Under the pieces are notes generated by a model that did no database searches, was not told the DNA's origin, and was given only the letters and a program-made list of their open reading frames with translations. Of a stretch of DNA of 64,000 nucleotides, positions 40,856 through 50,078 are shown piece by piece (position 1 is the stretch's first letter; every line of letters begins with the position of its first letter). Where the stretch lies: positions 150,655 through 214,654 of the forward strand of contig JACQVQ010000005.1 in assembly GCA_016209685.1 (NCBI GenBank), read 5' to 3'. The DNA is from Planctomycetota bacterium. Lineage in GTDB: Bacteria > Planctomycetota > Brocadiia > Brocadiales > Bathyanammoxibiaceae. The position numbers and the translations under genes were made by a program.

Positions 40856-41106
40856 CTAAGGAAACGTGCGGTTGCTCAGTCCTCAGTACGGAGTCTTCGG
40901 ACAACCGGCAACTATCTTACAACCTCCTTTAGTGAAAATACAGAAAGAGCAGATTTGAGATTTTTATTAAACGGGAAAATTCAGGAAAGGTCAAGTCCAT
41001 TTTTCTACTGCCCTTTTTGTTGGTCCCTACCCCCTACTCCCTAGCTTAACTATTTCCTTTACAATAAAGATATTTACCCTAAAATCTTGTAGTGTAGGAT
41101 GCAAAA
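40856..41106. other. Divergent intergenic region (ODC / nadB)
   Basis: 40868-40911 is a palindromic element (GTTGCTCAGTCC...GGCAAC). 40921-40930 is the displaced Shine-Dalgarno for the ODC gene on the minus strand. 41021-41045 holds a family F string. The nadB promoter must lie in 41046-41100 but no clear pair of boxes is seen. Confidence 0.5.
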
Positions 41107-42840
41107 ATGGACGATGTGATCCTGCCCAGAAGATACCTGGTGGGTTTTGATACTGCCCAACTGCCCGAACTTTTTACCGAGGTACTGGTAATTGGCAGTG
41201 GGGTGGCCGGGCTTTCAGCGGCCCTCTCAGCGGCCGAGGTGGCAGGGCCACTCCCGACTAGGGCGTCATCCGCCTCCTCAGGCGCACACCCGGCAAAGAT
41301 ACTCATAGTCTCTAAGGATAAGCTCGGGGAAAACAATACCATGCGGGCCCAGGGGGGTATCGCCGTAGTGCTCTCCCCCGGGGATAGCTTCAGGTGCCAC
41401 ATAAAAGATACCCTGGAGGCAGGACAGGGCCTGTGTGACCAAAAGGTGGTAAAAGAGGTGATACGCAACGGGCCTGTCAGGATAAAAGAGTTGATAGGAC
41501 TGGGGGCGAACTTTGACCGTGCGGTCAACTCTGTACCTCACGGCACGGGACATGGGCCACCCCCGCCTGAAGACGGCCCGCTAGCCCTGTACCGTTCTGG
41601 TACAGGGCTGGACCTGACCAAAGAAGGGGGACACAGCCGCCCCAGGGTGATACACGGCAGGGGAGATTCCACCGGGATGGTGGTAGAAGAGACCCTACTG
41701 GAGGCGGTGGAAGGCAACACCAACATAGACACCATGGACCACTGCTTTGCCATAGACCTTTTAGTGGTAGAAGGGGCCTGTCGTGGGGCGCTACTGTGGC
41801 ACAAACAGAAGGGGAGGTTCATCGTCTGGGCCGGAGAGACCATCCTGGCCACGGGGGGCTGTGGTCAGCTCTACAGGGAGACTACCAATTCTGTGGTGGC
41901 CACCGGAGACGGTACGGCAATGGCCTACCGGGCCGGGGCCACACTGCAGGACATGGAGTTCGTCCAGTTCCATCCCACTACCCTTTACATCGCAGGGGCC
42001 ACCAGGGCACTGATTACCGAGGCCATGCGGGGCGAAGGGGCCATCTTGAGGAATAAATGGGGCGAGCGCTTCATGCCCAGGTATCACCCCATGGCTGAAC
42101 TGGCCCCCAGGGACGTGGTCAGTCAGAGCATACTCCACGAGATGCAGCTCACCGAGCATACCCACGTGTACCTGGACGTAACCCATCTGCCGAGAGAGTT
42201 CCTGGGCTCCCGCTTTCCCCATATCTGCTCCACCTGCAAGTCTTTCCATATAGACATCTCAAAGGAATTAATCCCGGTGAGGCCAAGCGCCCACTACATG
42301 ATGGGGGGTATAAAGGTGGATGCCAGGACACGCACAGGTATCCCACACCTCTATGCCTGTGGAGAGACGGCCTCTACCGGGATGCATGGGGCCAACCGCC
42401 TGGGCAGTAACTCCTTATTGGAGGGACTGGTATACGGTCATAAAGCAGGCAGGGAGGCCTCTCTCTCGTCAAAGCGGCGGCATGGTAAGGTGAGGCCCTA
42501 TCCCCTGGAGGTAAGTATGGAGGCCAAGAGGCTGCGGAGGCTGGACCTGGAGGACATAAGGGACTCCTTAAAGAGCCTTATGTGGAGGTGTGCCGGGGTG
42601 GAGAGAGACGAGAAACACCTCAAGGAGGCTACGGACACCCTGGCCCAGTGGTGGGAATACGTCATGGATAAAGAGTTTCATACCCCTGAGGGCTGGGAAC
42701 TCCAGAACATGATACTCTTGGCAGGCCTCGTTATAAGGGCAACACAGGACAGAAAGGAGAGCAGGGGTGCCCATTACAGGAAGGACTATCCTCAAAGGGA
42801 CGACCGACATTGGAAGAGGCATATCACCTTTAGGGGGTAG
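41107..42840 (+). CDS. nadB: L-aspartate oxidase
   Basis: 577 aa flavoprotein. FAD site VLVIGSGVAGLSAALSAAE, MRAQGGIAVVLSPGDS, DLTKEGGHSRPRVIH, FVQFHPTTLY with RALITEAMRGEGAIL, HYMMGGIKVD and GETASTGMHGANRLGSNSLLE match NadB rather than succinate dehydrogenase (no SdhB/C nearby, GGHSRPRV block). Oxidises aspartate to iminoaspartate in NAD synthesis. Longer than the usual 530-540 aa because of in-frame repeat sequence at about residue 45 (PTRASSASSGAHP) and near 160 (HGTGHGPPPPEDGPLALYRSGTG). Confidence 0.88.
   Translation: MDDVILPRRYLVGFDTAQLPELFTEVLVIGSGVAGLSAALSAAEVAGPLPTRASSASSGAHPAKILIVSKDKLGENNTMRAQGGIAVVLSPGDSFRCHIKDTLEAGQGLCDQKVVKEVIRNGPVRIKELIGLGANFDRAVNSVPHGTGHGPPPPEDGPLALYRSGTGLDLTKEGGHSRPRVIHGRGDSTGMVVEETLLEAVEGNTNIDTMDHCFAIDLLVVEGACRGALLWHKQKGRFIVWAGETILATGGCGQLYRETTNSVVATGDGTAMAYRAGATLQDMEFVQFHPTTLYIAGATRALITEAMRGEGAILRNKWGERFMPRYHPMAELAPRDVVSQSILHEMQLTEHTHVYLDVTHLPREFLGSRFPHICSTCKSFHIDISKELIPVRPSAHYMMGGIKVDARTRTGIPHLYACGETASTGMHGANRLGSNSLLEGLVYGHKAGREASLSSKRRHGKVRPYPLEVSMEAKRLRRLDLEDIRDSLKSLMWRCAGVERDEKHLKEATDTLAQWWEYVMDKEFHTPEGWELQNMILLAGLVIRATQDRKESRGAHYRKDYPQRDDRHWKRHITFRG
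41583..41609. repeat. Family I palindrome (CCCTGTACC/GGTACAGGG) in frame in nadB
   Basis: AGCCCTGTACC and GGTACAGGGCT arms around GTTCT. Related copies at 49457-49479 in a radical SAM gene and 56420-56442. Confidence 0.8.
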
Positions 42841-42904
42841 AGCATAGGGGGTAGGGGCTAGCAATCTTTTACTACTCCCTACTCCCTATCCCCTACTCCC
42901 TAAT

Positions 42905-44152
42905 TTACCCCTCAAACCTGCCTGTCACCAGGCTTACGTTATGCCCGCCGAAGCCAAAGGAATTGCTCATAGCCACCTTTATAGCCATTTCCCTGGCATT
43001 GTTGGGGACGAAATCCAGATTGCCGCACTCCGGGTCCGGGTGCTCATAATTAATAGTAGGGGGCACTACGCCCCGTTGTATGGCCAGTACACAGATAATC
43101 AGCTCCACCGAGCCGGCAGCGCCCAGCAGGTGGCCCATCATGCTCTTGGTAGAACTGACAGGTACACGGGGGGCAGAGTGATTAAAGACCCTGTTAATAG
43201 CCCTGGCCTCTATCTCGTCCCCCAGGGGGGTAGAAGTGGCATGGGCATTAATATAATTAACGGCCTCGGGGTTACACCTGGCATCGGCCAGGGCACTGTT
43301 CATGGCATTAACGGCCCCTCTACCACCAGGCTCAGGGGCGGCCATGTGACTCCCATCGGCACTGAGGCCATAGCCCATCAACTCTGCATAAATAGGTGCC
43401 CCGCGCCTCCGGGCGTGTTCCATCTCCTCCAGGATTACAATACCCGCCCCCGCTGCCAGGACAAAACCATCCCTCTCCTTATCAAATGGTCTTGAGGCCC
43501 TTTGGGGCTCATTATTTCTAGTGGAGAGAGCCTTCATATTCATAAAACCTGCCACTCCTAGAGGGGTAATCACCGCCTCTGTACCTCCGGCAATGACCAC
43601 ATCGGCCTCATCCCTCTGGATGAGCCTCAGGGCCTCACCGACGGCGTGGGCACCCGTGGCACAGGCACTTACTACGCCAAGGTTAGGGCCGTGGAGTCCG
43701 TACTCTATAGCCACCATAGCAGCGGAGGCATTTATCATGAGCTTGGTAATCATAAAGGGGGAGACCCTGGAGGGCCCCCGTTCCAGGAGGGTCCTGTGTT
43801 GCTCTTCTAGTTCGTGGAGTCCCCCCATGCCAGAGCCTATAATGCACCCGGCACGCGTAGTATCAATTTTACTGAAATCCAGGCCCGAATCCTTCACGGC
43901 CATCCTGGCGGCCGCCACTGCATACTGTACAAAGGGGTCTAACCTGCGGGCCTGCTTGGGGTCAAACCATTGGTTCGGGTCAAAGCCCTGAACCTCCCCC
44001 GCAAAGTGGACGTCATGCTTACTCGTATCAAAACTCTTTATCTCTCTTATACCACTCTTGCCCTGACAGAGGGCCGACCATAGGGTTTCTTTGTCGCTCC
44101 CCAGGGGGGTAACGACTCCCAGGCCGGTAATCACTACCCTTTCTTTTCGCAC
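42905..44152 (-). CDS. fabF: Beta-ketoacyl-ACP synthase II
   Basis: 415 aa, full length. Catalytic Cys in [15 protein letters not shown] (C164), His in [18 protein letters not shown], and [17 protein letters not shown] with the second His. Condenses acyl-ACP with malonyl-ACP in fatty acid elongation. Overlaps acpP by 19 nt. Confidence 0.96.
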   Translation of the reverse strand: MRKERVVITGLGVVTPLGSDKETLWSALCQGKSGIREIKSFDTSKHDVHFAGEVQGFDPNQWFDPKQARRLDPFVQYAVAAARMAVKDSGLDFSKIDTTRAGCIIGSGMGGLHELEEQHRTLLERGPSRVSPFMITKLMINASAAMVAIEYGLHGPNLGVVSACATGAHAVGEALRLIQRDEADVVIAGGTEAVITPLGVAGFMNMKALSTRNNEPQRASRPFDKERDGFVLAAGAGIVILEEMEHARRRGAPIYAELMGYGLSADGSHMAAPEPGGRGAVNAMNSALADARCNPEAVNYINAHATSTPLGDEIEARAINRVFNHSAPRVPVSSTKSMMGHLLGAAGSVELIICVLAIQRGVVPPTINYEHPDPECGNLDFVPNNAREMAIKVAMSNSFGFGGHNVSLVTGRFEG

Positions 44153-44388
44153 TTCCCAGCCCGCTCCTCAATGTACTTAATAGCGTCCTCTACGGTCTTG
44201 ATCTTCTCCGCATCCTCATCCGGGATATTCATATCAAAGACATCCTCAAGCTCCATGATGAGTTCCACCACATCCAGAGAGTCAGCCCCAAGGTCGTTGA
44301 TAAAGGACGTCTGCGGGGTAATCTTTCCTGCACTTATACCCATCTGTTTGCTTACGAGCTCTATGACTTTTTCTTGAACGGATGGCAC
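44134..44388 (-). CDS. acpP: Acyl carrier protein
   Basis: 84 aa. Phosphopantetheine serine S37 in [23 protein letters not shown] start with AAAGGAGGG six bases upstream. Clear promoter at 44445-44473. Cotranscribed with fabF, the usual arrangement. Confidence 0.96.
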   Translation of the reverse strand: MPSVQEKVIELVSKQMGISAGKITPQTSFINDLGADSLDVVELIMELEDVFDMNIPDEDAEKIKTVEDAIKYIEERAGKCEKKG

Positions 44389-44444
44389 GCCTTACCCTCC
44401 TTTAAAGGACCCTCAAAAGGGAAATACTTTTCTCAAAAGATGCT

Positions 44445-44473
44445 ACTATAATAAATGCCAGGACGTATGTCAA
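44445..44473 (-). promoter_or_regulatory. Promoter of acpP-fabF
   Basis: Minus strand TTGACA (44473-44468), 17-base spacer, TATAGT (44450-44445). Near-consensus sigma-70 type; leader about 50 bases to the GTG. Confidence 0.7.
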
Positions 44474-44498
44474 GCAGTCTACGTTGACTTTTTGGGTT

Positions 44499-44625
44499 CA
44501 GGGACAAGGGGCAGGAACTAGGGGTCAGGGATTAGGGGTCAGAGGTCAGGGATTAGGGATTAGAAAAAGTTTATTTCCCTAATCCCTGGTCCCTGTTCCC
44601 TGTCCCCTAGTTCCTAGCTCCTGGC
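44499..44625. repeat. Family F inverted block (AGGGGTCAGGGATTAGG)
   Basis: GGTCAGGGATTAGGGATTAG units face CTAATCCCTGGTCCCTGTTC units around AAAAAGTTTATTTCC. It ends inside the 3' end of the radical SAM gene, so the protein's last residues are repeat-influenced. Confidence 0.7.
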
Positions 44626-45738
44626 AAGGAACCTCAAGGCGTCAAAGAGGGGGCGTGGATGGAGCTCCCATAGATAGGAAGACTCCAGCGTCCCGGCATC
44701 GGCGCAAAGGGCACATGACTCGGCCCTCCTTATGAAATCTTTGTATCCAGCACCCCCTATTATCTCCCTCAAGCCCTTCTCCCTTACGTTAGCCATTACC
44801 CGTCCAGGACGGGTACAGTCAATGACATCCCCGTTGGTATCTACCCTGAAGACCAGCTTCTTGTAATGGCATCTGTAATGACCATTTGCATTAAATGTAG
44901 CGTACATGCCCAGGCGACGGAGCGCCTGGGCTATAGGGTTGGGGCTCTGTCCCCAACCCCCGACCAGAGCTTCGGGCCGAAGGCTTGTCTCGCACGTTTT
45001 TATAAAGGTATTTAAATACTCGTAAGAATTCAGCACAGGGAACCCCCTGTTCTTGGCGTGTCTGATAAGCTTAAAGGCACTTGACTGTCCTTCCTGAGAG
45101 GGTACTGCATCGGGGTCTATGGGCCTGGGAGAGACTGCATAGTCCAGGGTGTTTATTGCCTGAAAGATAATGGGAAGCCCCTCCTTACGACTGAACCCCA
45201 GTAGACCCTCCACCTCCTGGAGGTTCTCCCTTGTGATTACTGAGATAATTATAGGTCTTACCCCGGCAAAGTCTGCCCTGATAGACCTTATACCGTCTAC
45301 AGCCCTTCTAAAACACCCCGGCAGGCGGCGCATGGTATCATGGAATTCGTTTGGGGCGTCAAAGGATACAAGGAGGGTATCCAGATATGGCCCTATCTCC
45401 CCCACCCTTTCTGGCAGGTTGTAACCGTTGGTAATGATCGTAGTCTTTAGGCCCGCCTCCCTGGCCGAAAACAGCACCTCCCCCAGGTCCTCCCTCAACA
45501 GGGGTTCTCCACCCCAGATTACCACGCTCAGGAAGCCCGACCTCCCAGCCTGGGCATACAAATTCTTCACCTGCCCACTATCCAACTCCACTCCCTCCCC
45601 TTTCCATAGACAGAAGGGGCAGTCAGCATTACATCGGCGGGTGATGAGGTGGGAGAGTATAAAGGGCCTGCCCAGAAACCGGGCAGTCGATAGGGCCCTG
45701 GATAGTCCGGCTATATCTCTAAGTGCTTCTACCCTCAC
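44614..45738 (-). CDS. Radical SAM protein with C-terminal Cys cluster
   Basis: 374 aa. LSHLITRRCNADCPFCLWKGEG has the Cx3Cx2C motif, then VVIWGGEPLLREDL and LLVSFDAPNEFHDTMR. A C-terminal ESCALCADAG suggests an auxiliary Fe-S site. Function unknown; overlaps the HEPN gene by 20 nt. A family B element is in frame at 44909-44959, giving GGWGQSPNPIAQALRRLG directly before MYATFNANGHYRCHYKK. Confidence 0.8.
   Translation of the reverse strand: MRVEALRDIAGLSRALSTARFLGRPFILSHLITRRCNADCPFCLWKGEGVELDSGQVKNLYAQAGRSGFLSVVIWGGEPLLREDLGEVLFSAREAGLKTTIITNGYNLPERVGEIGPYLDTLLVSFDAPNEFHDTMRRLPGCFRRAVDGIRSIRADFAGVRPIIISVITRENLQEVEGLLGFSRKEGLPIIFQAINTLDYAVSPRPIDPDAVPSQEGQSSAFKLIRHAKNRGFPVLNSYEYLNTFIKTCETSLRPEALVGGWGQSPNPIAQALRRLGMYATFNANGHYRCHYKKLVFRVDTNGDVIDCTRPGRVMANVREKGLREIIGGAGYKDFIRRAESCALCADAGTLESSYLWELHPRPLFDALRFLARS
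44909..44959. repeat. Family B double stem-loop in frame in a radical SAM gene
   Basis: CCCAGGCG...CGCCTGGG then GGGTTGGGGC...CCCCAACCC. First-stem bases differ from the 49499 copy (GCG/CGC instead of GTG/CAC) with pairing retained. Confidence 0.88.
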
Positions 45739-46126
45739 GTTTAGATAAGAAACTCTTTACCCACTCTTTTATCCGTTCTGCGGAATCTCTTGCCTTAACA
45801 GCAACTTCCTCGGTATAGCTACTGGGCCAATGTACAGGGTAACGTGTATCAACATAGAATGGGTTTAGGTAGCGACAGGGTTCCTCTATCGCTTTAATTT
45901 TTGGCTCTTTTTGCTTGCAAATCTCTAATAGTTCCAGGAGGTTATGAATAGGTCTAAATTCTAGCCGGTTGGCGATGATGAAAGCCTTAAGGTATTTCTC
46001 TGCCGATTGTTGAAAGTGGAAGCAGACCTGGGGAAAATACCCCATTTCCTTCAAGCCCAAAGAGGCAAACCCAAAGTCTTCTTCAGCCTTTTCAATCCAT
46101 TCCTTTACCACCTCATCCTGCGGCAT
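45719..46126 (-). CDS. HEPN domain protein (toxin-like partner of MNT)
   Basis: 135 aa: VVKEWIEKAEEDFGFASLGL, CFHFQQSAEKYLKAFIIANRLEFRPIHNLLELLEICK. The R...H of the HEPN RNase motif is likely within NRLEFRPIH. Overlaps the MNT gene by 14 nt, the standard HEPN/MNT toxin-antitoxin arrangement. Confidence 0.85.
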   Translation of the reverse strand: MPQDEVVKEWIEKAEEDFGFASLGLKEMGYFPQVCFHFQQSAEKYLKAFIIANRLEFRPIHNLLELLEICKQKEPKIKAIEEPCRYLNPFYVDTRYPVHWPSSYTEEVAVKARDSAERIKEWVKSFLSKREGRST

Positions 46127-46442
46127 AAAGAACTTTCCCCTCTTTAAGGATACTCTTAATAAATGGGTCGCCCAATTTCACCCTCTGGCTCATCTCCTGT
46201 GGTTTATATACTATGAAATCTGTGGCAAGCTTATACTTAATCAGTGTATCTAACTGACGAATCCTATCAACCCCCAAGTCGGGAATGTCCCGTTTGATGA
46301 TAAAGAGGTCAATGTCCGTTCCTTCCCTCCTCTCACCCCGCGCCAGAGAACCAAAGAGTATAACCTTTTCAGGTTTGTATACCCTTATAAGCTGTTCTAA
46401 AATACTTCGTATTTCTTTATCAAATTTATCTTCAGCAATCAC
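46113..46442 (-). CDS. MNT-type minimal nucleotidyltransferase
   Basis: 109 aa with PEKVILFGSLARGERREGTDIDLFII, the GS...DxD active site of the pol-beta-like fold. In characterised HEPN/MNT systems the MNT protein AMPylates or otherwise neutralises the HEPN toxin. First gene of the pair. Confidence 0.88.
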   Translation of the reverse strand: MIAEDKFDKEIRSILEQLIRVYKPEKVILFGSLARGERREGTDIDLFIIKRDIPDLGVDRIRQLDTLIKYKLATDFIVYKPQEMSQRVKLGDPFIKSILKEGKVLYAAG

Positions 46443-46692
46443 CTTATGCCCCTTTCCAATGTTAAAATATTTTAGACGTATTATAACCCATCTCTATTAA
46501 CTCCACAATCACTACCCATTTGATTGATTTTTACCTGGACAGGGGTTAAGCTATGGTTTATCTTGGGAAGGGTTTCTGTTCCCACACGGCAGAGCGTGTG
46601 GGCTCTGCCCCACACGGGATAAAGAAAGTGTGTTCACGGCTACTACGAATCGGCAAGAGGTGAATCATTCCCCCTAAAGAGGGTCTTTTTTC
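46443..46692. other. Divergent intergenic region with a palindrome
   Basis: 46581-46618 holds CCCACACGGC...GCGTGTGGG followed by GCTCTGCCCCACACGGG, a relative of family B with a different stem. The rest is promoter-type AT-rich sequence for the MNT/HEPN and epimerase genes; no ORF. Confidence 0.5.
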
Positions 46693-47649
46693 ATGCAAAT
46701 GGTAATAACCGGGGGTGCTGGCTTCATAGGCTCGCACTTGTGTAAATATCTCCTTAATAAAGGACACTCCGTCGTCTGCATAGACAACCTCTGTACGGGT
46801 TCCGAGGATAACTTCCCCTCCCCCTCCGGGACCAGGGAATTTAAATTCATAAAACATGATGTTACCGAGAAAATCTATCTGGAGGGGGACATAGACTGCG
46901 TCTTGCACCTGGCCTCTCCAGCCAGCCCTGTGGATTACCACAGATTACCCATTCAGACCCTTAAGGCAGGGGCGTTAGGGACCCTGATGGCCCTGGGACT
47001 AGCCAAGCACAAAAAGGCCAGGTTCCTCCTGGCCTCCACCTCAGAGGTCTACGGCGACCCCCTGGTCCACCCCCAGGTGGAGACCTACTGGGGGAACGTC
47101 AACCCCATAGGGCCAAGGGCCGTGTACGACGAGGCCAAACGCTTTGCCGAGGCCCTTACCATGGCCTATCACAGGGTCCACGGGATAGACACACGTATAG
47201 CCCGCATCTTTAACACCTATGGCCCCGGGATGCGACTGGACGACGGCAGGGCACTGCCCACCTTCATCTCCCAGGCCCTGAAGGGAGAAGACCTCACCGT
47301 ATTCGGCTCAGGGGAACATACCAGGAGCTTCTGTTACATCTCCGATATGGTGGAGGGCCTCTACAAACTCCTTTTGTCAAAGGAGCACGAACCAGTTAAC
47401 CTGGGTAACCCTGAGGAGGTCTCTATCCTGCAATTGGCCAGGGAGGTAGCGGAACTGTCCTCCAGCAAGAGCAAGCTAATTTTCAAACCCCTTCCGGAAG
47501 ACGACCCAAAGGTGAGGAGGCCGGACATCTCCAAGGCAAAGAGGCTCCTGAACTGGGAGCCAAAGGTGGGACGTAGAGAGGGGTTCCTGGAGACCATAGA
47601 ACATTTCGCCAGGAGGCTTAGGGGTCAGGGGGTAGGGGTTAGGGAATAA
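46693..47649 (+). CDS. UDP-glucuronate decarboxylase (UDP-xylose synthase-like)
   Basis: 318 aa extended SDR. NAD site [54 protein letters not shown] and [24 protein letters not shown] (catalytic Tyr and Lys in YDEAK) are characteristic of UXS. It makes UDP-xylose, possibly for the surface glycans. The last residues RGQGVGVRE derive from a family F string. Confidence 0.9.
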   Translation: MQMVITGGAGFIGSHLCKYLLNKGHSVVCIDNLCTGSEDNFPSPSGTREFKFIKHDVTEKIYLEGDIDCVLHLASPASPVDYHRLPIQTLKAGALGTLMALGLAKHKKARFLLASTSEVYGDPLVHPQVETYWGNVNPIGPRAVYDEAKRFAEALTMAYHRVHGIDTRIARIFNTYGPGMRLDDGRALPTFISQALKGEDLTVFGSGEHTRSFCYISDMVEGLYKLLLSKEHEPVNLGNPEEVSILQLAREVAELSSSKSKLIFKPLPEDDPKVRRPDISKAKRLLNWEPKVGRREGFLETIEHFARRLRGQGVGVRE

Positions 47650-47716
47650 AATAGTATTGCAAATTGGAAATTGCAAATTTCAAATTTAGAATTTCCAATT
47701 TTCAATTTACAATTCT
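47649..47716. repeat. AT-rich inverted repeat (family E)
   Basis: TTGCAAATTGGAAATTGCAAA pairs with TTTCCAATTTTCAATTTACAA. It creates a false N-terminal extension of the next ORF. Confidence 0.75.
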
Positions 47717-47756
47717 TTTAGTCAGTGGGGAACTCCCCCTTACGTCTAGTTTCTTA

Positions 47757-48401
47757 ATGTCTTTAAATAAAGAAACCATTATAAAGAAGAAGCTCCTCGC
47801 CATAGCAGGAAGCCCCAGGAGGGGGGGCAATACAGACCTCCTCCTTCAGGAGGCCCTGAGGGCCGCCAACCAGGCAGGGGTGGACACGCTACTGTTACGG
47901 GTGAGTGAACTAAAAATTTCCCCCTGCACTGCCTGCGGGGCCTGCTGGAAGAGCGGGGAGTGCGTCCAGCAGGACGATATGCAGACCGTTTACGCCCACC
48001 TCCTGGACTCCCATTACATAGTCATCGCCTCACCCCTCTACTTTATGGGGGTGAGCGCCCAGCTCAAGGCACTCATAGACCGTTGCCAGGCCCTCTGGGC
48101 CAGACGTTACATGTTAAAGAAGGAACTCCGCAACGATCAGGTCAGACCCGGGGGCCTGTTCATCTCCGTAGCCGCCTTGAATAAAGGGGACAAGATATTC
48201 GCAGGCTCAATCCAGACCGTAAAGGCCCTCTTCCACGTACTGGGGGTGGAGTACAAAGGGGAGATACTCTGCTGTGGACTTGAAGAAAAGGGGGCAATCC
48301 AGTCCGCCTCAGGCGGACCCGAACTCCTGGAAAAGGTCCACCAGGCCACCCTGCAACTCTTTGAGCCTTTAGCCCAACCCGCACTAACCCGTCCGTCTTA
48401 G
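47757..48401 (+). CDS. NADPH-dependent FMN reductase / iron-sulfur flavoprotein-like
   Basis: 214 aa from ATG 47757 (MSLNKETIIKKKLLAIAG); the longer ORF start at 47664 reads through an AT-rich repeat. FMN-phosphate loop AIAGSPRRGGNTDLLL, the Cys motif ISPCTACGACWKSGECVQQDDM as in archaeal/clostridial iron-sulfur flavoproteins, and IVIASPLYFMGVSAQLKALIDR. Probably a flavodoxin-fold electron carrier. Two family C palindromes lie in it: 48303-48317 (SASGG) and 48392-48406, which provides the stop codon. Confidence 0.85.
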   Translation: MSLNKETIIKKKLLAIAGSPRRGGNTDLLLQEALRAANQAGVDTLLLRVSELKISPCTACGACWKSGECVQQDDMQTVYAHLLDSHYIVIASPLYFMGVSAQLKALIDRCQALWARRYMLKKELRNDQVRPGGLFISVAALNKGDKIFAGSIQTVKALFHVLGVEYKGEILCCGLEEKGAIQSASGGPELLEKVHQATLQLFEPLAQPALTRPS

Positions 48402-48439
48402 GCGGATAAGCTTGCATACTACAATGCCTGTCCTGTCAA

Positions 48440-48817
48440 TTAAATATTTTGTTCCAGCAGAGAGTCTATAATGATGGAACTAGGATAGGCCCTAGGATGG
48501 CGGGCCTTGACGAATTTTAATGCCTCTTCCAGGTCCATCCCGATGGACATAAGATAGACAATGGCCGCCGAAGGGCTCCTGGACACACAGGCATCACAGG
48601 CCAGGCAGACGTTCTTACCCTCGCTTATCCACCTGTACACCGTATTCTTTATCTTTGAGACAACTTCTGCATCCCAGGGTACGTCATCATCTATTGCAAT
48701 CCTCACCCCGCGGTTTGTGGGCATCTGACTGAGGATGAGCACCTCAAAATCCTCAGGCAGTTCCTCAGCCTCCTTTCTAGTAGTCAGATATAGCCTGGAA
48801 AGGATTTGATAAATCAT
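48440..48817 (-). CDS. Dual-specificity phosphatase-like protein with altered P-loop
   Basis: 125 aa. VCLACDACVSRSPSAAIVYLMSIGMDLEEALKFVKARHP aligns with the DSP active site HCxxGxxRS and following helix. The CX5R core is intact (C74...R80) but the preceding His is Ala and the P-loop Gly is Cys77. Start and flanking residues (MIYQILSRLYLTTRKEAEEL) look like the usual DSP opening. It may act on phosphotyrosine, phosphoserine or another phosphate ester. Confidence 0.7.
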   Translation of the reverse strand: MIYQILSRLYLTTRKEAEELPEDFEVLILSQMPTNRGVRIAIDDDVPWDAEVVSKIKNTVYRWISEGKNVCLACDACVSRSPSAAIVYLMSIGMDLEEALKFVKARHPRAYPSSIIIDSLLEQNI

Positions 48818-49065
48818 CTCTGCTCCTCTGCCCTAGCCTTTCTAGCTGAAAGTCCGCCTCGGGCGGGTTGATAATCCTTCTTTCCTGATGTCATTCTGAA
48901 CGGAGTGAAGAATCTAGGGTTATTAACTACTTATACACCCTTTCGCCCAATTTTGCCAGCCCTGAACCGTCCCTTCGCTCCGCTCCAGGGCAGGTCTGGT
49001 TTAGGGCCAGTGGGGGTTTGGTAGGGTTGCTTTTTGCCTAAAGGGCTTCTATTATATGGCCCGGT
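48818..49065. repeat. Intergenic repeats (families C, H and composite)
   Basis: 48852-48867 TCCGCCTCGGGCGG; 48890-48912 GTCATTCTGAACGGAGTGAA; 48960-49017 CCCTGAACCGTCCC...GGTTTAGGGCC, like 12521-12577. No gene. Confidence 0.65.
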
Positions 49066-49929
49066 ATGCAAAAGATTAGACGCAAGTCTTTGCTTTATAA
49101 AAGCAGAGTAGAATTCGCCGACTTCTGCATCAACCACGTGGAGGGGTGTTCTCATGGATGTAGATACCCCTGTTACGCCATGATGATGAAGAAAAGGTGT
49201 GGCGTAATTTCTTCTTATGAGGATTGGTGCAGGCCAAAGATCGTTGAGAATGCCCTTGAACTGCTAGAAAGGGAGTTATCAAGATACAATGGTAAAATCA
49301 AATCAGTCCACCTGTGTTTCTCTACAGACCCGTTTATGTTCGGGTATGATGAGATAGGACAGTTAAGTCTAAGGCTAATGAGGAGGTTAAACAGCGAAAA
49401 TATCCCCTGTACCGTTCTCACAAAAGGCGTTTACCCAAAGGAGATTGCCTTGCCTGCCCTGTACCCTCATGGTACAGGGGATGAGAGGATGTCGCCAGCC
49501 CAGGTGACGGAGCACCTGGGCTATAGGGTTGGGGCTCTGCCCCCAACCCTGCCTCAGGCACGGAGGAGAAACAAGTTTGGCATAACGCTCGTCTCCTTAG
49601 ATGAGGACTTCAGGAGAGATTACGAACCTAATGCCGCCGGATTTGAGGAACGTATTAAGTCCCTTAGATACTTACATGAAAAAGGCTTCAAGACGTGGGT
49701 GAGCATGGAACCATACCCCACGCCCAATATAATAAGGCAAGACCTGCTTAAAATCCTGGAGGCGGTATCGTTTGCCGATGAGATTATCTTCGGGAGGTTA
49801 AACTACAGCCCCAGGACAAGGGTCTTTTCGCATTCAAAGACCTTCTATAATGACCAGGCAAAGGCTGTAGTAAATTTTTGCAAGAGAAATAATATTTCGT
49901 ATTATATCAAGGATGGGACTATAACTTAA
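49066..49929 (+). CDS. SplB-like radical SAM protein 1
   Basis: 287 aa of the DNA-photolyase-like radical SAM group (COG1533). The cluster motif is NHVEGCSHGCRYPCYAMMM, with an extra residue before the last Cys, as in one subgroup. VHLCFSTDPFMFGYDEIGQL and TVLTKGVYP follow. Residues about 130-167 are almost wholly repeat-derived: a family I palindrome (YPHGTGD) and a family B element (AQVTEHLGYRVGALPPTLPQA) inserted next to each other between PKEIALPAL and KFGITLVSLD. Confidence 0.82.
   Translation: MQKIRRKSLLYKSRVEFADFCINHVEGCSHGCRYPCYAMMMKKRCGVISSYEDWCRPKIVENALELLERELSRYNGKIKSVHLCFSTDPFMFGYDEIGQLSLRLMRRLNSENIPCTVLTKGVYPKEIALPALYPHGTGDERMSPAQVTEHLGYRVGALPPTLPQARRRNKFGITLVSLDEDFRRDYEPNAAGFEERIKSLRYLHEKGFKTWVSMEPYPTPNIIRQDLLKILEAVSFADEIIFGRLNYSPRTRVFSHSKTFYNDQAKAVVNFCKRNNISYYIKDGTIT
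49457..49563. repeat. Adjacent family I and family B elements in a radical SAM gene
   Basis: 49457-49479 CCCTGTACCCTCATGGTACA... palindrome; 49499-49563 CCCAGGTG...CACCTGGG, GGGTTGGGGC...GCCCCCAACCC and GCCTCAGGC. Total insertion keeps frame. Confidence 0.88.
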
Positions 49930-49936
49930 TTTATAG

Positions 49937-49988
49937 CCCAGGTGACGGAGCACCTGGGCTATAGGGTTGGGGCTCTGCCCCCAACCCT
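49937..49988. repeat. Family B double stem-loop, intergenic
   Basis: Essentially identical to 49499-49550 but located after the stop of the same gene; two copies about 440 bases apart in the same orientation. Confidence 0.88.
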
Positions 49989-50078
49989 CTCTACGTAGTT
50001 CACTACCTCTTTAAAAGTCTCATTGGTAAAGGGCAATCCCCTGTCTTACAATGGTACTTTGCATTAGTAATGTGGTTG

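Noticed and set aside
41107-42840. Succinate dehydrogenase/fumarate reductase flavoprotein
   Set aside because: No iron-sulfur or membrane subunits nearby and the GGHSRPRV block and length fit L-aspartate oxidase better.
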